Below, piece by piece: positions 6,154-14,370 of a stretch of 27,764 nucleotides of DNA (positions are counted from its first letter, which is position 1; each line of letters begins with the position of its first letter). Source of the DNA: CAYHGV01 sp964356135 (lineage in GTDB: Bacteria; Hydrothermota; Tepidihabitantia; CAYHGV01); the NCBI GenBank assembly GCA_964356135.1, contig CAYHGV010000035.1, positions 1 to 27,764 on the forward strand, in the 5' to 3' direction. The notes under the pieces are model-generated. The model was given only the letters and a program-made list of their open reading frames with translations. It did no database searches and was not told where the DNA came from. A program made the position numbers and the translations under genes.

Positions 6154-7806
6154 CTATTCGCCGAGAATGAGGAATTCTATCCGCCGGTTGAGCTGGCGTC
6201 CAGCTCGGGTCCGATTGTCACCGACCGGCATCGATTCGCCATAGCCTCGGGCACTCAGACGTCCGGGTTCGATTCCTTGCATCACCAGATAGTTGCGGAC
6301 CGCTTCGGCTCGACGCTGGGATAATCTCATATTAAAAACCTCATTGCTGACCGAATCGGTATGACCCTGAATCTCCACCCGCAGAGTCGGACGGCTCTTC
6401 AATACTCTGACCGCATCCTCCAATGCCGGATACGATGCCGGTAGCAGCACTGCGCTGCCCGGGCTGAAGTAAACCCGTTCTAACCGGATTCGCTCCCGCA
6501 GGAGTGCAAAATTAAGCTCGCTCCGCACACCGGGTTGAACCATTGCCGACAGGGTTTGGGAAGCATAGCCCGAAGCCTCGGCTTTCACCGAATAGCTACC
6601 CGTTGAAATGAGCGCCTCAAACCTGCCCGAATTATCGGTGGAGAACGGTTTCAGCACGCTGCCCGGGAAGGATATGGTCGCAGTCACCGGTGACTTCGTG
6701 TTATAATCGACGACGCTGCCCGCAAGATTGGGGCCGGTGTACTTTTTCCCAAGCTCAAAATTGAGAATCGCGTTATCGCCCGAGTTGAGCGCAACTCCTT
6801 TTTCCTTCCAGCGGTAGTCGACTGCCTCAACATGGACGCGGTAGATGCCGGGCGGCACGCTGATCGTATAATTGCCGGTCACCGGGTCGTTGGGTATCGC
6901 CGCGACCTCTGATTCGGGGAAGCTGATGGTCGCCGATACCGGCTCACCGGTTTCAGCGGCGGTAATTTTACCCGCGAGCTGGGCAACTTTAGCAACCCGA
7001 GGCTGGATAACGTCAAATGCCACCGACATTCCGAAAATACCGTTCCAGTCCGGCACGCTGTCGCCTAAACCAACCGCAACTCCCAGATCGAAGGTCACAC
7101 CTGCGGTCCGGCTCGTGCTCACCCGTAACCCCGGGGTTAAAGTCATATAGTTCATATTTGCGATATCGGTGCTGGGCGGGTCATCGTGGAATTCGACCAG
7201 GAGGACGGTGAACGGAATCGGCGCATACTCGAGGGCGGCGCCGATCAGAATTCTATCCGGCACGGTCGCAATCGATGACATCCGATAGCCGCCGTTGAGA
7301 TGGAGTCCAACCGGTCCCATACCGAAGCTGAGCAATCCGTGACCGCCTACTTCCGGGCTATTCCGGGCAGCGACGGTTGTACCATTTCCCAGAATCGGAC
7401 CGCCCAACGCAAAGCTCACAAATCCTTCGATACCGGGCGCGATGTAGAAGTTCTTATCCGCGTCTAAATAGAATGGATATCCCAATTTCAGACTCGGGCC
7501 GTAATTATTGTTATAGAAATACATCGAATCGAAACCAGTGTTGGTGCGACCACTCAGATCGAAGAATCCGGAGAGCTCGAGAAAACTGAACGGGGCGAAC
7601 GAGAGCGAAGCCATGGCGCGATTGATATCGATAAACGGCTCCTGGTATTTGAAGTAGGCATGGAAGAGGTTGAAGGTCAGCATCCCCTGGTCTTCACATT
7701 TTCCTGAGTAGACCTCAAATGTTCCCCGGCCGCCCCAGAACGTGTTCCGGGCAATCAGCGGGGTCGTCACTACCAGCACAGCCAGCAGGACTAAAGCCTT
7801 TTTCAT
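6154..7806 (-). CDS. OmpA-family outer-membrane protein with carboxypeptidase-regulatory-like repeats
   Basis: The product has 550 residues and should sit in the outer membrane and bind peptidoglycan. Residues 1-19 are a signal peptide (MKKALVLLAVLVVTTPLIA). Residues ~20-270 look like a beta-barrel or beta-rich region with repeated aromatic/Gly pairs. Two Ig-like carboxypeptidase-regulatory domains follow (about 278-355 with GIYRVHVEA, and 358-435 with GSYSVKAEA). The C-terminal OmpA domain (about 438-549) shows GHTDSVSN, LSQRRAEAVRNYL and NRRIEF, which include the Asp and Arg that hold diaminopimelate in this family. AGGAGG precedes the ATG at good spacing. It lies between tRNA-Glu and tRNA-Gly on the same strand, so one transcript may span all three. 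Confidence 0.9.
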   Translation of the reverse strand: MKKALVLLAVLVVTTPLIARNTFWGGRGTFEVYSGKCEDQGMLTFNLFHAYFKYQEPFIDINRAMASLSFAPFSFLELSGFFDLSGRTNTGFDSMYFYNNNYGPSLKLGYPFYLDADKNFYIAPGIEGFVSFALGGPILGNGTTVAARNSPEVGGHGLLSFGMGPVGLHLNGGYRMSSIATVPDRILIGAALEYAPIPFTVLLVEFHDDPPSTDIANMNYMTLTPGLRVSTSRTAGVTFDLGVAVGLGDSVPDWNGIFGMSVAFDVIQPRVAKVAQLAGKITAAETGEPVSATISFPESEVAAIPNDPVTGNYTISVPPGIYRVHVEAVDYRWKEKGVALNSGDNAILNFELGKKYTGPNLAGSVVDYNTKSPVTATISFPGSVLKPFSTDNSGRFEALISTGSYSVKAEASGYASQTLSAMVQPGVRSELNFALLRERIRLERVYFSPGSAVLLPASYPALEDAVRVLKSRPTLRVEIQGHTDSVSNEVFNMRLSQRRAEAVRNYLVMQGIEPGRLSARGYGESMPVGDNRTRAGRQLNRRIEFLILGE

Positions 7807-7829
7807 CTGTGCCTCCTAAGATTGGTTTT

Positions 7830-7901
7830 TGGCCCCAACGGGATTCGAACCCGTATCTTCACCTTGAAAGAGTGATGTCCTAACCACTAGACGATGGGGC
7901 C
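7830..7901 (-). tRNA. tRNA-Glu (anticodon TTC)
   Basis: The minus strand reads GGCCCCATCGTCTAGTGG and so on, with acceptor stem GGCCCCA/TGGGGCC, D-loop GGTTAGGAC, anticodon loop CTTTCAA and T-arm GGTTCGAATCC. The length is 72 nt with discriminator A. CCA is not encoded. Its first 22 nt overlap the end of the upstream cyclic-nucleotide-binding protein gene on the same strand. Confidence 0.95.
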
Positions 7902-8407
7902 GTCTTATGGATTACACTATACAGTTGTCGGAACTGCTCGTTATCGACAATCGCCCGATTGATCAGAAAATAGGTCTCGACATTGGCATTGGTTACGAGA
8001 ATCCGGTTGGCTAAACTCTCGGCTAATGCCAACAGGAACTTGGTCGCAATCTCCGCCTCTTTCTGGAAGAAATACTGAAAATCCGATTTGTGGAGGACGT
8101 GGACGATGGTATCATCCAAGGTCTTCACCGTTGCCGAACGGTGGTGCTCGGTCAAGAGCGCCATCTCCCCGAAGAATCCATACTCTCCCAGTTCCGCCAG
8201 CACGATGACCATATCACCGCGCACCAAACTCACCTCCACCCTCCCCTTTTCAATAATATACAGTTCCCCTCCGGGACTGCCTTCATTAAAAATGATATCA
8301 CCGGCATTGAATTCTTTCCGTTCCAATTTACGAGTTATCGTTGTCAGTTCTTCGAGGGTGAGATACTTGAAGAGATCGACCGCCGTCCAATCAACCAGGT
8401 CTCTCAT
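7880..8407 (-). CDS. Cyclic nucleotide-binding domain protein
   Basis: This is a 175-residue protein consisting of one cyclic-nucleotide-binding domain (about 10-125) and a short helical tail, with no DNA-binding or kinase domain and no signal peptide. The phosphate-binding cassette is visible as FGEMALL (79-85) followed by R90-S-A-T, the arrangement of the CAP/PKA-R family, so binding of cAMP or cGMP is plausible. The gene lies 32 nt after the PpiD-like gene with only a weak ribosome-binding site. Its last six codons and TAG stop lie inside the tRNA-Glu gene. Its role is unknown; single-domain proteins of this kind may act as sensors for partner proteins. Confidence 0.85.
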   Translation of the reverse strand: MRDLVDWTAVDLFKYLTLEELTTITRKLERKEFNAGDIIFNEGSPGGELYIIEKGRVEVSLVRGDMVIVLAELGEYGFFGEMALLTEHHRSATVKTLDDTIVHVLHKSDFQYFFQKEAEIATKFLLALAESLANRILVTNANVETYFLINRAIVDNEQFRQLYSVIHKTAPSSSG

Positions 8408-8439
8408 CGAACTAAATTTACTCTACCGGACGGCGGTTG

Positions 8440-10206
8440 TCAATACGAAAAGGCATCTCGGTAGTCGTCAACCTTCGGATCGGGAAAGAGGCCATTCGAA
8501 ATCTCGCTTATAATACCCTCCTGGTAGGTCTTTTCGAAGGCTTGAACATCGCCTTCGTACCCCGTCTCTTTACGCTCATCACACCGGATAATGACCGAGC
8601 CAAATAAGGTTACCACTACTCCGGAGGTCTCTTTCTGCCGTAAGGCATACAGCGCCCCCGCAAATTCAGGTCCCTTCAGATTTCGACAATCGCTAAACGA
8701 TGGACAGGTGACACTATCGAGAATGATATTACTATCCTCTTGAGCAATCGCTTCTAACGACAGACCGCTCGCAGCCTTTTTATATGCCTCGAGGGCGTAG
8801 TTTTTTAAAAATTCGTTCTGCTTCTCTTTCATCAAACGCTTGGTCAGTCCTTCCTTGACCTGGTCAAATGTTGGTATCCGTTTAGGTTCATCCTTCGCCA
8901 CATAGAAAACGAGATAGGTATTCGGCCCCTTAACCGGCTGACTCAAACTACCGACTTTTCCATAGCGGGCAAAGGTTTCAACCGGTTTCGTGTCGGGGAC
9001 TCCGTACAAAACGACCTCCCCGCCTTTTTTGATCGGTTGCATATCCCGGGGAGTAAGCCCAAAATCCTTACAGGTCGTGTCAAACCGTGCGCCTTTAGCT
9101 TTGGAACGAAAATCCTCAACCCGTTCTTTAATCGCTTCGATCGTCTCCGCGCTCGGTTGAATGCGAACGCCGATCCGAACGATTCTCAGGCTATCTCCTT
9201 TCTTTTCCAGAAGTTTCACTACATGCCAACCGATCCCATCGAGAAACGGCTCACTCACTCCTCCGGGCTTAAGTCCTTTTAAAACATCGTGTGCCGGATT
9301 ACGAAGCTGGCTCAGAACGGCGGTGGCGGGAATAGCCGGGTCGTCCGAATAGTCCTTTGCCACTTCGGTAAAGTCCTCGCCTTCTTGTACCGTCCGAAAG
9401 GCATCATCAATCCGTTCCTTCGCTGAAACCGAATCTTGACTCGATGGCCGTTTGGGAAAGACGACGAATTTCAAATATCGCTGCTCGGGTATTGCCAATG
9501 TCTCCTTATTAGTTTCGTAGTTCGCCTTGAGCTCCGCCGCCGTCGGTGGTGATATCTCGGGCACGAACTTGGAGCCGAACAGGAGATAGGTTGCCTTCAT
9601 CGCCACCCCTTCTCGCGACAAGAGTTCGTGGAGTTCGGGCGACGTTATCCGGTAGCTACTCAGGACATCCCAGCGAACCTTCTCCTTCGGCAGGACCTGC
9701 TTCAATTGGAGCGCATACGACTCAAAGTAGGCTTGCAGCCTCGGTTCCTGCAATAACCCGACATACTTTGCCGGGTCGAACTTGCCATCGGTTTTGAGCT
9801 CCTCCCGGTCACGGAGCTCGGGCGGTGGATTCGATTTGAGAATTTCAAAAACCTCCTGATCCGTCACTACCGTTCCTTCGCGTTTCAGAACACCATCCCA
9901 GACCTTCTGGGTCACCAGCTCCTGCCAGACCGCCTGGCGCAGACTGTCAATCTGAGTTTCGCTCAATTGAGTTGTCCGATTTGCCTGTTCCTGGTTGAGG
10001 AGCGCCTGACGGAGTAAGTTCTGATATTCGGTATCCTTAATCTCCGCCTTATTGACCCGACCGAGGACGCCCTTCGGCGCCCGCCCGCCGCCCCACACCC
10101 GGGAGCTGATATCCGCACCCCACTGGAAAAAGATGAGTCCGACAAAAGCGGCAAGCACAATAAACATAACCAGCTTACCAATTCTTCGCATTCCTGTTAT
10201 AGCCAT
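8440..10206 (-). CDS. PpiD/SurA-like periplasmic foldase (peptidyl-prolyl isomerase)
   Basis: The protein has 588 residues and is anchored by one N-terminal membrane segment (KLVMFIVLAAFVGLIFFQWG), leaving a large periplasmic part, as in PpiD. Residues ~45-200 form a SurA_N-type chaperone region with many Gln and Glu. Residues ~240-340 match a parvulin domain (YLKFVVFPKR, FTEVAKDYSDDPA, LKPGGVSEPFLDGIGWHVVKLL). The usual GGDLG segment after the SDDP motif is replaced by PATAVLSQL, so isomerase activity is uncertain. The second half resembles another chaperone domain. The gene has its own promoter at 10213-10241, which would start the transcript at the ATG itself. Likely role: folding of outer-membrane and secreted proteins. 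Confidence 0.85.
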   Translation of the reverse strand: MAITGMRRIGKLVMFIVLAAFVGLIFFQWGADISSRVWGGGRAPKGVLGRVNKAEIKDTEYQNLLRQALLNQEQANRTTQLSETQIDSLRQAVWQELVTQKVWDGVLKREGTVVTDQEVFEILKSNPPPELRDREELKTDGKFDPAKYVGLLQEPRLQAYFESYALQLKQVLPKEKVRWDVLSSYRITSPELHELLSREGVAMKATYLLFGSKFVPEISPPTAAELKANYETNKETLAIPEQRYLKFVVFPKRPSSQDSVSAKERIDDAFRTVQEGEDFTEVAKDYSDDPAIPATAVLSQLRNPAHDVLKGLKPGGVSEPFLDGIGWHVVKLLEKKGDSLRIVRIGVRIQPSAETIEAIKERVEDFRSKAKGARFDTTCKDFGLTPRDMQPIKKGGEVVLYGVPDTKPVETFARYGKVGSLSQPVKGPNTYLVFYVAKDEPKRIPTFDQVKEGLTKRLMKEKQNEFLKNYALEAYKKAASGLSLEAIAQEDSNIILDSVTCPSFSDCRNLKGPEFAGALYALRQKETSGVVVTLFGSVIIRCDERKETGYEGDVQAFEKTYQEGIISEISNGLFPDPKVDDYRDAFSY

Positions 10207-10212
10207 GGATTT

Positions 10213-10241
10213 AATTTACAAAATTAAGCCGAGAAAGTCAA
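10213..10241 (-). promoter_or_regulatory. Promoter of the PpiD-like gene, leaderless
   Basis: TTGACT (10241-10236) and TAAATT (10218-10213) are 17 nt apart on the minus strand. The ATG at 10206 begins 7 nt after the -10 box, so the transcript is expected to start at the start codon. No Shine-Dalgarno is present. Confidence 0.65.
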
Positions 10242-10448
10242 TAGCTGGTTTTGCTGGGAGTTCCCCACAATAAAAAGCTAACCTTTAATAACCGTTGGGA
10301 TTCCGGACCGTGAAAATGACTCCGGTTTAGTGTGGCTATTGAACGGAACCGTGGTCGGACGTCGAATCGAGTCGAATTTCAATATCGCGGATGGTCTGAG
10401 CCGGCTCGCCCTAGCGGGTAAATTGTGGGACCGCTCGGCAATGACCTG

Positions 10449-10470
10449 AAAAACGGTCCCGTTCGACGGG
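10449..10470 (-). terminator. Intrinsic terminator-like hairpin of the Lol-like operon
   Basis: On the minus strand CCCGT-CGA-ACGGG is followed after ACCG by five Ts (10453-10449). It lies 37 nt beyond the stop codon of the LolA-like gene. The stem is short, so the call is moderate. Confidence 0.45.
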
Positions 10471-10506
10471 CGAGAACACCGGTGTGCCGAACTGGGCTCG
10501 GTGATG

Positions 10507-11250
10507 TTATTTTCTTTCCAGATACGATTTGGTAAAAATCTTGTCCGGGATCGGACTGTCGAGCTTGACATTGGTCAGAACGAGCTCGGTGTAGGTGTTT
10601 TTTCGAAGTTTGTCGATCATCGTAATCCTGGTTGGATAGTTACGGCCGCCAATTTGTTTGAAATCGGTAATGGTGATTTCTTTCATTAATTTACCGCTCT
10701 TCGCATAGAGTTCGACCTTGACCGGGAGGTATGAGGTTTTATCCACCCAGAGGGTCCGCCGGTAATAGGACACCTGGTCGACCTTCGCGGTCAGTTCCAG
10801 AACGAAGCATTCCCGGCCGTTGAGCGTATCGCTGCCCCGAAGCTCGATCTCGTAGAGCTCTTTCAGCTTCTCATTTTCCAAAAGGTCGTTGTAAGAAAAG
10901 TCACTGCCCATCAAATTCTGCCGCAGCATATGCCCGGCGATTTTCGTTGACCGTTCAACCGACGGCAGGTATATCCACATTTCATCACCGATCTTTAAAA
11001 ACCGAGTTCCCCGATCCCGAACCGGTGCCGTGAATTCAAGATAGGCACGATTCTTTCCCTCGACAAAGCCGACAAACTCTTTTTCGACGATCTTACCGCC
11101 GAGACTAATGCGCATCGCCGCACTGTAACTCGCCGTGCTCACGACCGTATTCCGATCCGCCCGCTCAATAATTTCAAGCCCGGTTTGGGCAGAGACGACG
11201 GCAGCCAGGCTCGCGAGCGATAGCATTACTGTAGTCTTTTTGAGCGTCAT
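10507..11250 (-). CDS. Outer-membrane lipoprotein-sorting protein (LolA-like, TP0789-type)
   Basis: The product has 247 residues with a signal peptide (MTLKKTTVMLSLASLAAVVSA) and a beta-rich mature part. Phrases such as FVEGKNRAYLEFTAPVRDRGTRFLKIGDEMWIYLPS, split as GTRFLKIGDEMWIYLP and NLMGSDFSYNDLL, are characteristic of the LolA-like family typified by Treponema TP0789, thought to carry lipids or lipoproteins across the periplasm. Its ATG overlaps the stop codon of the upstream permease (ATGA), so the two are translationally coupled. It is the last gene of the five-gene export operon and may be the acceptor for whatever the ABC complex releases. Confidence 0.85.
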   Translation of the reverse strand: MTLKKTTVMLSLASLAAVVSAQTGLEIIERADRNTVVSTASYSAAMRISLGGKIVEKEFVGFVEGKNRAYLEFTAPVRDRGTRFLKIGDEMWIYLPSVERSTKIAGHMLRQNLMGSDFSYNDLLENEKLKELYEIELRGSDTLNGRECFVLELTAKVDQVSYYRRTLWVDKTSYLPVKVELYAKSGKLMKEITITDFKQIGGRNYPTRITMIDKLRKNTYTELVLTNVKLDSPIPDKIFTKSYLERK

Positions 11251-12461
11251 ACCGTCTTCAACGCCTTTGCCGGCTCTAACCGGATCGCCCGGCCGATCGG
11301 CACGAGAGCTACGACGACGGTTGCGGCAAGACCGAATAAGAATCCTGCCAGAATAATGAGCGGCGTGGGTGAGAAATGGATAACCGGTCCAAACGGAATA
11401 TCGGCGTTCGTTGACGACGAAATCAGGGTCAAATCGATTCCCCGGTATTTGAACCAGTAGCTGCCGACCGCGCCGAGCACGGTGCCCAAAAAACTGCCCA
11501 CCAAACCGATGATACCGGCTTCAATCGCAAGCAATCCCACCACCGATGGGTTCGATAACCCCATCGCCTTCATCATACCGATTTCTCTGGTTCTTTCAAA
11601 AATCACCATCATCATCGTGTTGGCAATGGTTGAGCAGGCAACCAAGAGAATAATCGCATAGATGAACCAGAGGATGATCCCGAATGAATTCAGGTACCGG
11701 AGCAGCGGATTGTATTGAAACGGCACAACCGAATAATCGGTCTGGGCAGCGATGGCCCGGGCGACCGTTACCGCCCGGGCCGGATTCTTAAGGATCAGAA
11801 CAAATTCGGTAGCCCGCCCTTCGAGATTGAGTAATCGCTGGCCGACCGCCAGAGGGATATAAAACAGGCTCCGGTCCATGCCGCCGATGCCGGTTGCAAA
11901 GATACCCTTCACCACGAGGTTGATACCGGTCGGCGAGTCGTATGCAGTGCGGGTAAAGATGGTGAGAGTGTCACCAACCTTCATGTTCAATCGCTGTGCC
12001 AGACCCTGACCGAGGATCGTTGCCGGAGTTACGGAATCGAGATAGGAACCCTTGACGATTCGCCGGTCGAGACCGGAGATCCGGGCTTCCTTACGGGCAT
12101 CGACCGCATACCCCAGTGCCGGCGTCGTCAACTCTTCAGCGCCGAGCAGCACACCGAATTTAATCCTGGGCGCGGACACTACAATTTCTTTGTTTGCCAA
12201 TGTCGAATAGAACTCCGGGCTGAGGTCTAAAGCCTCGGACAGGGGGATCATCCGTTCCCGCCGTTCATACTCGCGGGTGGTAATGCGAATGTGGCCGGAA
12301 ATTAGTTTAACGATATTATCGCTGATATCTTCGGTTGCACCCTTAATGTAACTGTGGGCAAAGAGTATCGTGGTGATTGCGATCGCGATACTAACACCTG
12401 AGATAATACTGCGCCGGGTATTGCGGAAAAAATTGCGATAGGCGAGTTTCAATAAATACAT
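11247..12461 (-). CDS. ABC transporter permease, FtsX/LolE-type (second)
   Basis: This 404-residue inner-membrane protein has the MacB/LolC-E layout. One membrane segment is near the N terminus (about 19-40), followed by a periplasmic domain (about 45-255), then three membrane segments. The conserved cytoplasmic motif ERTREIGMMKAMG follows the second membrane segment, and the protein ends in GRAIRLEPAKALKTV, the usual end for this family. It starts at an ATG that shares one base with the stop of the other permease (TAATG). It probably pairs with that permease and the upstream ATPase as a mechanotransmission-type exporter or lipoprotein extractor. Confidence 0.9.
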   Translation of the reverse strand: MYLLKLAYRNFFRNTRRSIISGVSIAIAITTILFAHSYIKGATEDISDNIVKLISGHIRITTREYERRERMIPLSEALDLSPEFYSTLANKEIVVSAPRIKFGVLLGAEELTTPALGYAVDARKEARISGLDRRIVKGSYLDSVTPATILGQGLAQRLNMKVGDTLTIFTRTAYDSPTGINLVVKGIFATGIGGMDRSLFYIPLAVGQRLLNLEGRATEFVLILKNPARAVTVARAIAAQTDYSVVPFQYNPLLRYLNSFGIILWFIYAIILLVACSTIANTMMMVIFERTREIGMMKAMGLSNPSVVGLLAIEAGIIGLVGSFLGTVLGAVGSYWFKYRGIDLTLISSSTNADIPFGPVIHFSPTPLIILAGFLFGLAATVVVALVPIGRAIRLEPAKALKTV

Positions 12462-13687
12462 TATACGTGCCTCAGTGCTTCTGCCGGTTGGAGTTTGGTC
12501 GCTTTTCTCACCGGACCGAGGGTGACGAGCACCGAAATGACGACCCCAAAGAGAAAGACCGCGAGCACGGTCAGGTAATTGATGTCGCCTTTAATAACAA
12601 ATTTCATCGGAAAGGTAATATCGAGATTTTTAAATTTACTGGACAGGTCTAACCCGAAATACGCAAGTTGTAATGACACGAGCAGACCAACCACCGAGCC
12701 CAAAAGACTACCGAATAAACCGATGATGCCGCCTTCATAGATAAACATCCGGACGATGCTCGGATTGCTAAACCCCAGAGCCTTCATCGTTCCAATTTCC
12801 GGAATCCGTTCCATCACCGCCATCAGCATCGTATTAATAATTCCTATCGCCGCAATGATCACCACCACGATCGCCAACAGGAACTGCACCGATCGCTTCA
12901 TCCCGGAGATCTCAAAAATATTTGCGTTCAACTCTTTCCAGGTATAAACCTCGAACCCCCGACCGATTTTTTCCGAAATTTCCCTTTTCAACTCCATGAG
13001 TTTATTATCGTCCTTCGTTTTTAAACACAGCTCGGTGACTCCGGCGTCGATCGCCACCAGACTCTGGGCTAACTCGAGATTCAAAAGGACGGCATTGCGG
13101 TCAACCAGCGGATGGCCGGTCGTCACCAGACCGGCAACGATACAGTCATAGGCATTATAGGTGCCGTGTCGGTCTTTGGTTATGACCGTGAGCAGAGAAT
13201 CGACCCCGACCCCGAGGTCCCCTGCCAGATCGGTTCCGATCAGGATATCGTCTTTCGCTTTCAGATAGTGCCCGGCGGTTATCGCTTTTTCAATGGCAAA
13301 AACCTGGCGGTCGCGCGCCGGGTCAATGCCGATACCCAGAACCGGCAGTTCATCAATGCCGTTGTTGATCCGGCACTGAAATTTAAGGCGGGGTGCAATT
13401 CCCTTTACCTCGGGTATTGTTTTTAATGCTCCGATACTAACCTCTGGCCGTTCAATAATCGTATCGAGCGGGAACATCCCTTCTTCCCGGTAATATCCTT
13501 TGGCGAATATCTCGATCGTGCCGGTTTCAACATCGATGATGTTCTTTGCCGCCATCTTATCGACCCCGTTCATCATCGTATCCATAAAAATCATCGCCGC
13601 CAACCCGACCGATATCGCCGCGCTGGTAATTACGGTTCTGCGCCGGTGCCGAAAGACGTTACGCCAGGCAAGGTGGAGGATTTTCAT
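12461..13687 (-). CDS. ABC transporter permease, FtsX/LolC-type (first)
   Basis: This 408-residue inner-membrane protein has the same architecture as its downstream neighbour: an N-terminal membrane segment (about 20-40), a periplasmic MacB-type domain, and three C-terminal membrane segments, with MERIPEIGTMKALGFSNP and the family ending KATKLQPAEALRHV. The two permeases look like diverged tandem copies and likely form a heterodimer. The ATG overlaps the stop codon of the ATPase gene (ATGA). Confidence 0.9.
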   Translation of the reverse strand: MKILHLAWRNVFRHRRRTVITSAAISVGLAAMIFMDTMMNGVDKMAAKNIIDVETGTIEIFAKGYYREEGMFPLDTIIERPEVSIGALKTIPEVKGIAPRLKFQCRINNGIDELPVLGIGIDPARDRQVFAIEKAITAGHYLKAKDDILIGTDLAGDLGVGVDSLLTVITKDRHGTYNAYDCIVAGLVTTGHPLVDRNAVLLNLELAQSLVAIDAGVTELCLKTKDDNKLMELKREISEKIGRGFEVYTWKELNANIFEISGMKRSVQFLLAIVVVIIAAIGIINTMLMAVMERIPEIGTMKALGFSNPSIVRMFIYEGGIIGLFGSLLGSVVGLLVSLQLAYFGLDLSSKFKNLDITFPMKFVIKGDINYLTVLAVFLFGVVISVLVTLGPVRKATKLQPAEALRHV

Positions 13688-14361
13688 TTTTTCGCGTCGG
13701 CAGCAATCCTGCCGTCCCGGAGGTTGATAATGCGCTCGGCAAAACTGATGACCAGTTGGTCGTGGGTCGAAAACAGGAACGTCGTTTTTCTTTTTTTGTT
13801 CAAATCCCGCATCAGCATTAAAATTTCGGTCGCGGTGGTCGAATCGAGGTTTGCCGTCGGTTCATCGGCAAGCACGAGCGTCGGGTTTTTCACCAGCGCC
13901 CGGGCGATCGCCACCCGCTGCTGCTGTCCGCCGCTCATCTCGTTCGGCCGACGATGGAGATAGTCACCGAGCCCCACTTCTTCAAGGATTGCGACAACCC
14001 GATTTTTTCTCTCCGGTGGCGGCACGGTCAACAATAAGAGCGGAATTTCGACGTTCTCAAAGGCGGTCAAAACCGGAATCAGATTGAAGGTCTGAAAGAT
14101 GAAACTCAGCTCCTTTTTTCGTAATTCGGCTTTCGCTTTCGGCGAGAGTTGATCGATGCTCGTCTTGTTTATTAAGACCTCGCCCCGGGTCGGCGTATCG
14201 AGGCAGCCGATTATGTTTAAGAGCGTTGTTTTGCCTGAACCCGAAGGCCCGGCGATCGCGGTAAACTCGCCGTCATCGATCGTCACCGTGATACCCCGCA
14301 GCGCCGGGAACGAAACTTTGCCGAGCTTGTAATCTTTATATAAATCTCTTATCTCGACCAA
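13684..14361 (-). CDS. ABC transporter ATP-binding protein, LolD/MacB-type
   Basis: This is a 225-residue ATPase. Walker A is GPSGSGKTT (38-46), the Q-loop Gln is at 90 (FIFQTFNLIP), the signature is MSGGQQQRVAIARA (142 onward), Walker B with the catalytic Glu is LVLADEPTANLD (162-173), and the switch His is at 200 (STHD). This is the pattern of the LolD/MacB/FtsE group. The start is a TTG at 14361, chosen because AAGGGGG stands just upstream and the second codon onward gives the family start VEIRDLYKDY. It drives the two FtsX-type permeases encoded next. Confidence 0.92.
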   Translation of the reverse strand: MVEIRDLYKDYKLGKVSFPALRGITVTIDDGEFTAIAGPSGSGKTTLLNIIGCLDTPTRGEVLINKTSIDQLSPKAKAELRKKELSFIFQTFNLIPVLTAFENVEIPLLLLTVPPPERKNRVVAILEEVGLGDYLHRRPNEMSGGQQQRVAIARALVKNPTLVLADEPTANLDSTTATEILMLMRDLNKKRKTTFLFSTHDQLVISFAERIINLRDGRIAADAKK

Positions 14362-14370
14362 GATACCCCC

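Larger units (their letters stand above)
10207..10506. other. Intergenic region: ppiD-like promoter, Lol operon terminator, possible gene remnant
   Basis: The right part contains a terminator-like hairpin (10449-10470) and the left part a promoter (10213-10241). Between them the plus strand is open from 10282 to 10449 for 55 codons without a start codon, reading VGIPDRENDSGLVWLLNG near its beginning, a phrase reminiscent of FG-GAP repeats. This may be a decayed fragment or chance. Confidence 0.4.

Noticed and set aside
10278..10571. 97-codon minus-strand ORF after the LolA-like gene
   Set aside because: It overlaps the end of the LolA-like gene in another frame, spans a terminator-like hairpin and has a composition unlike real proteins here.
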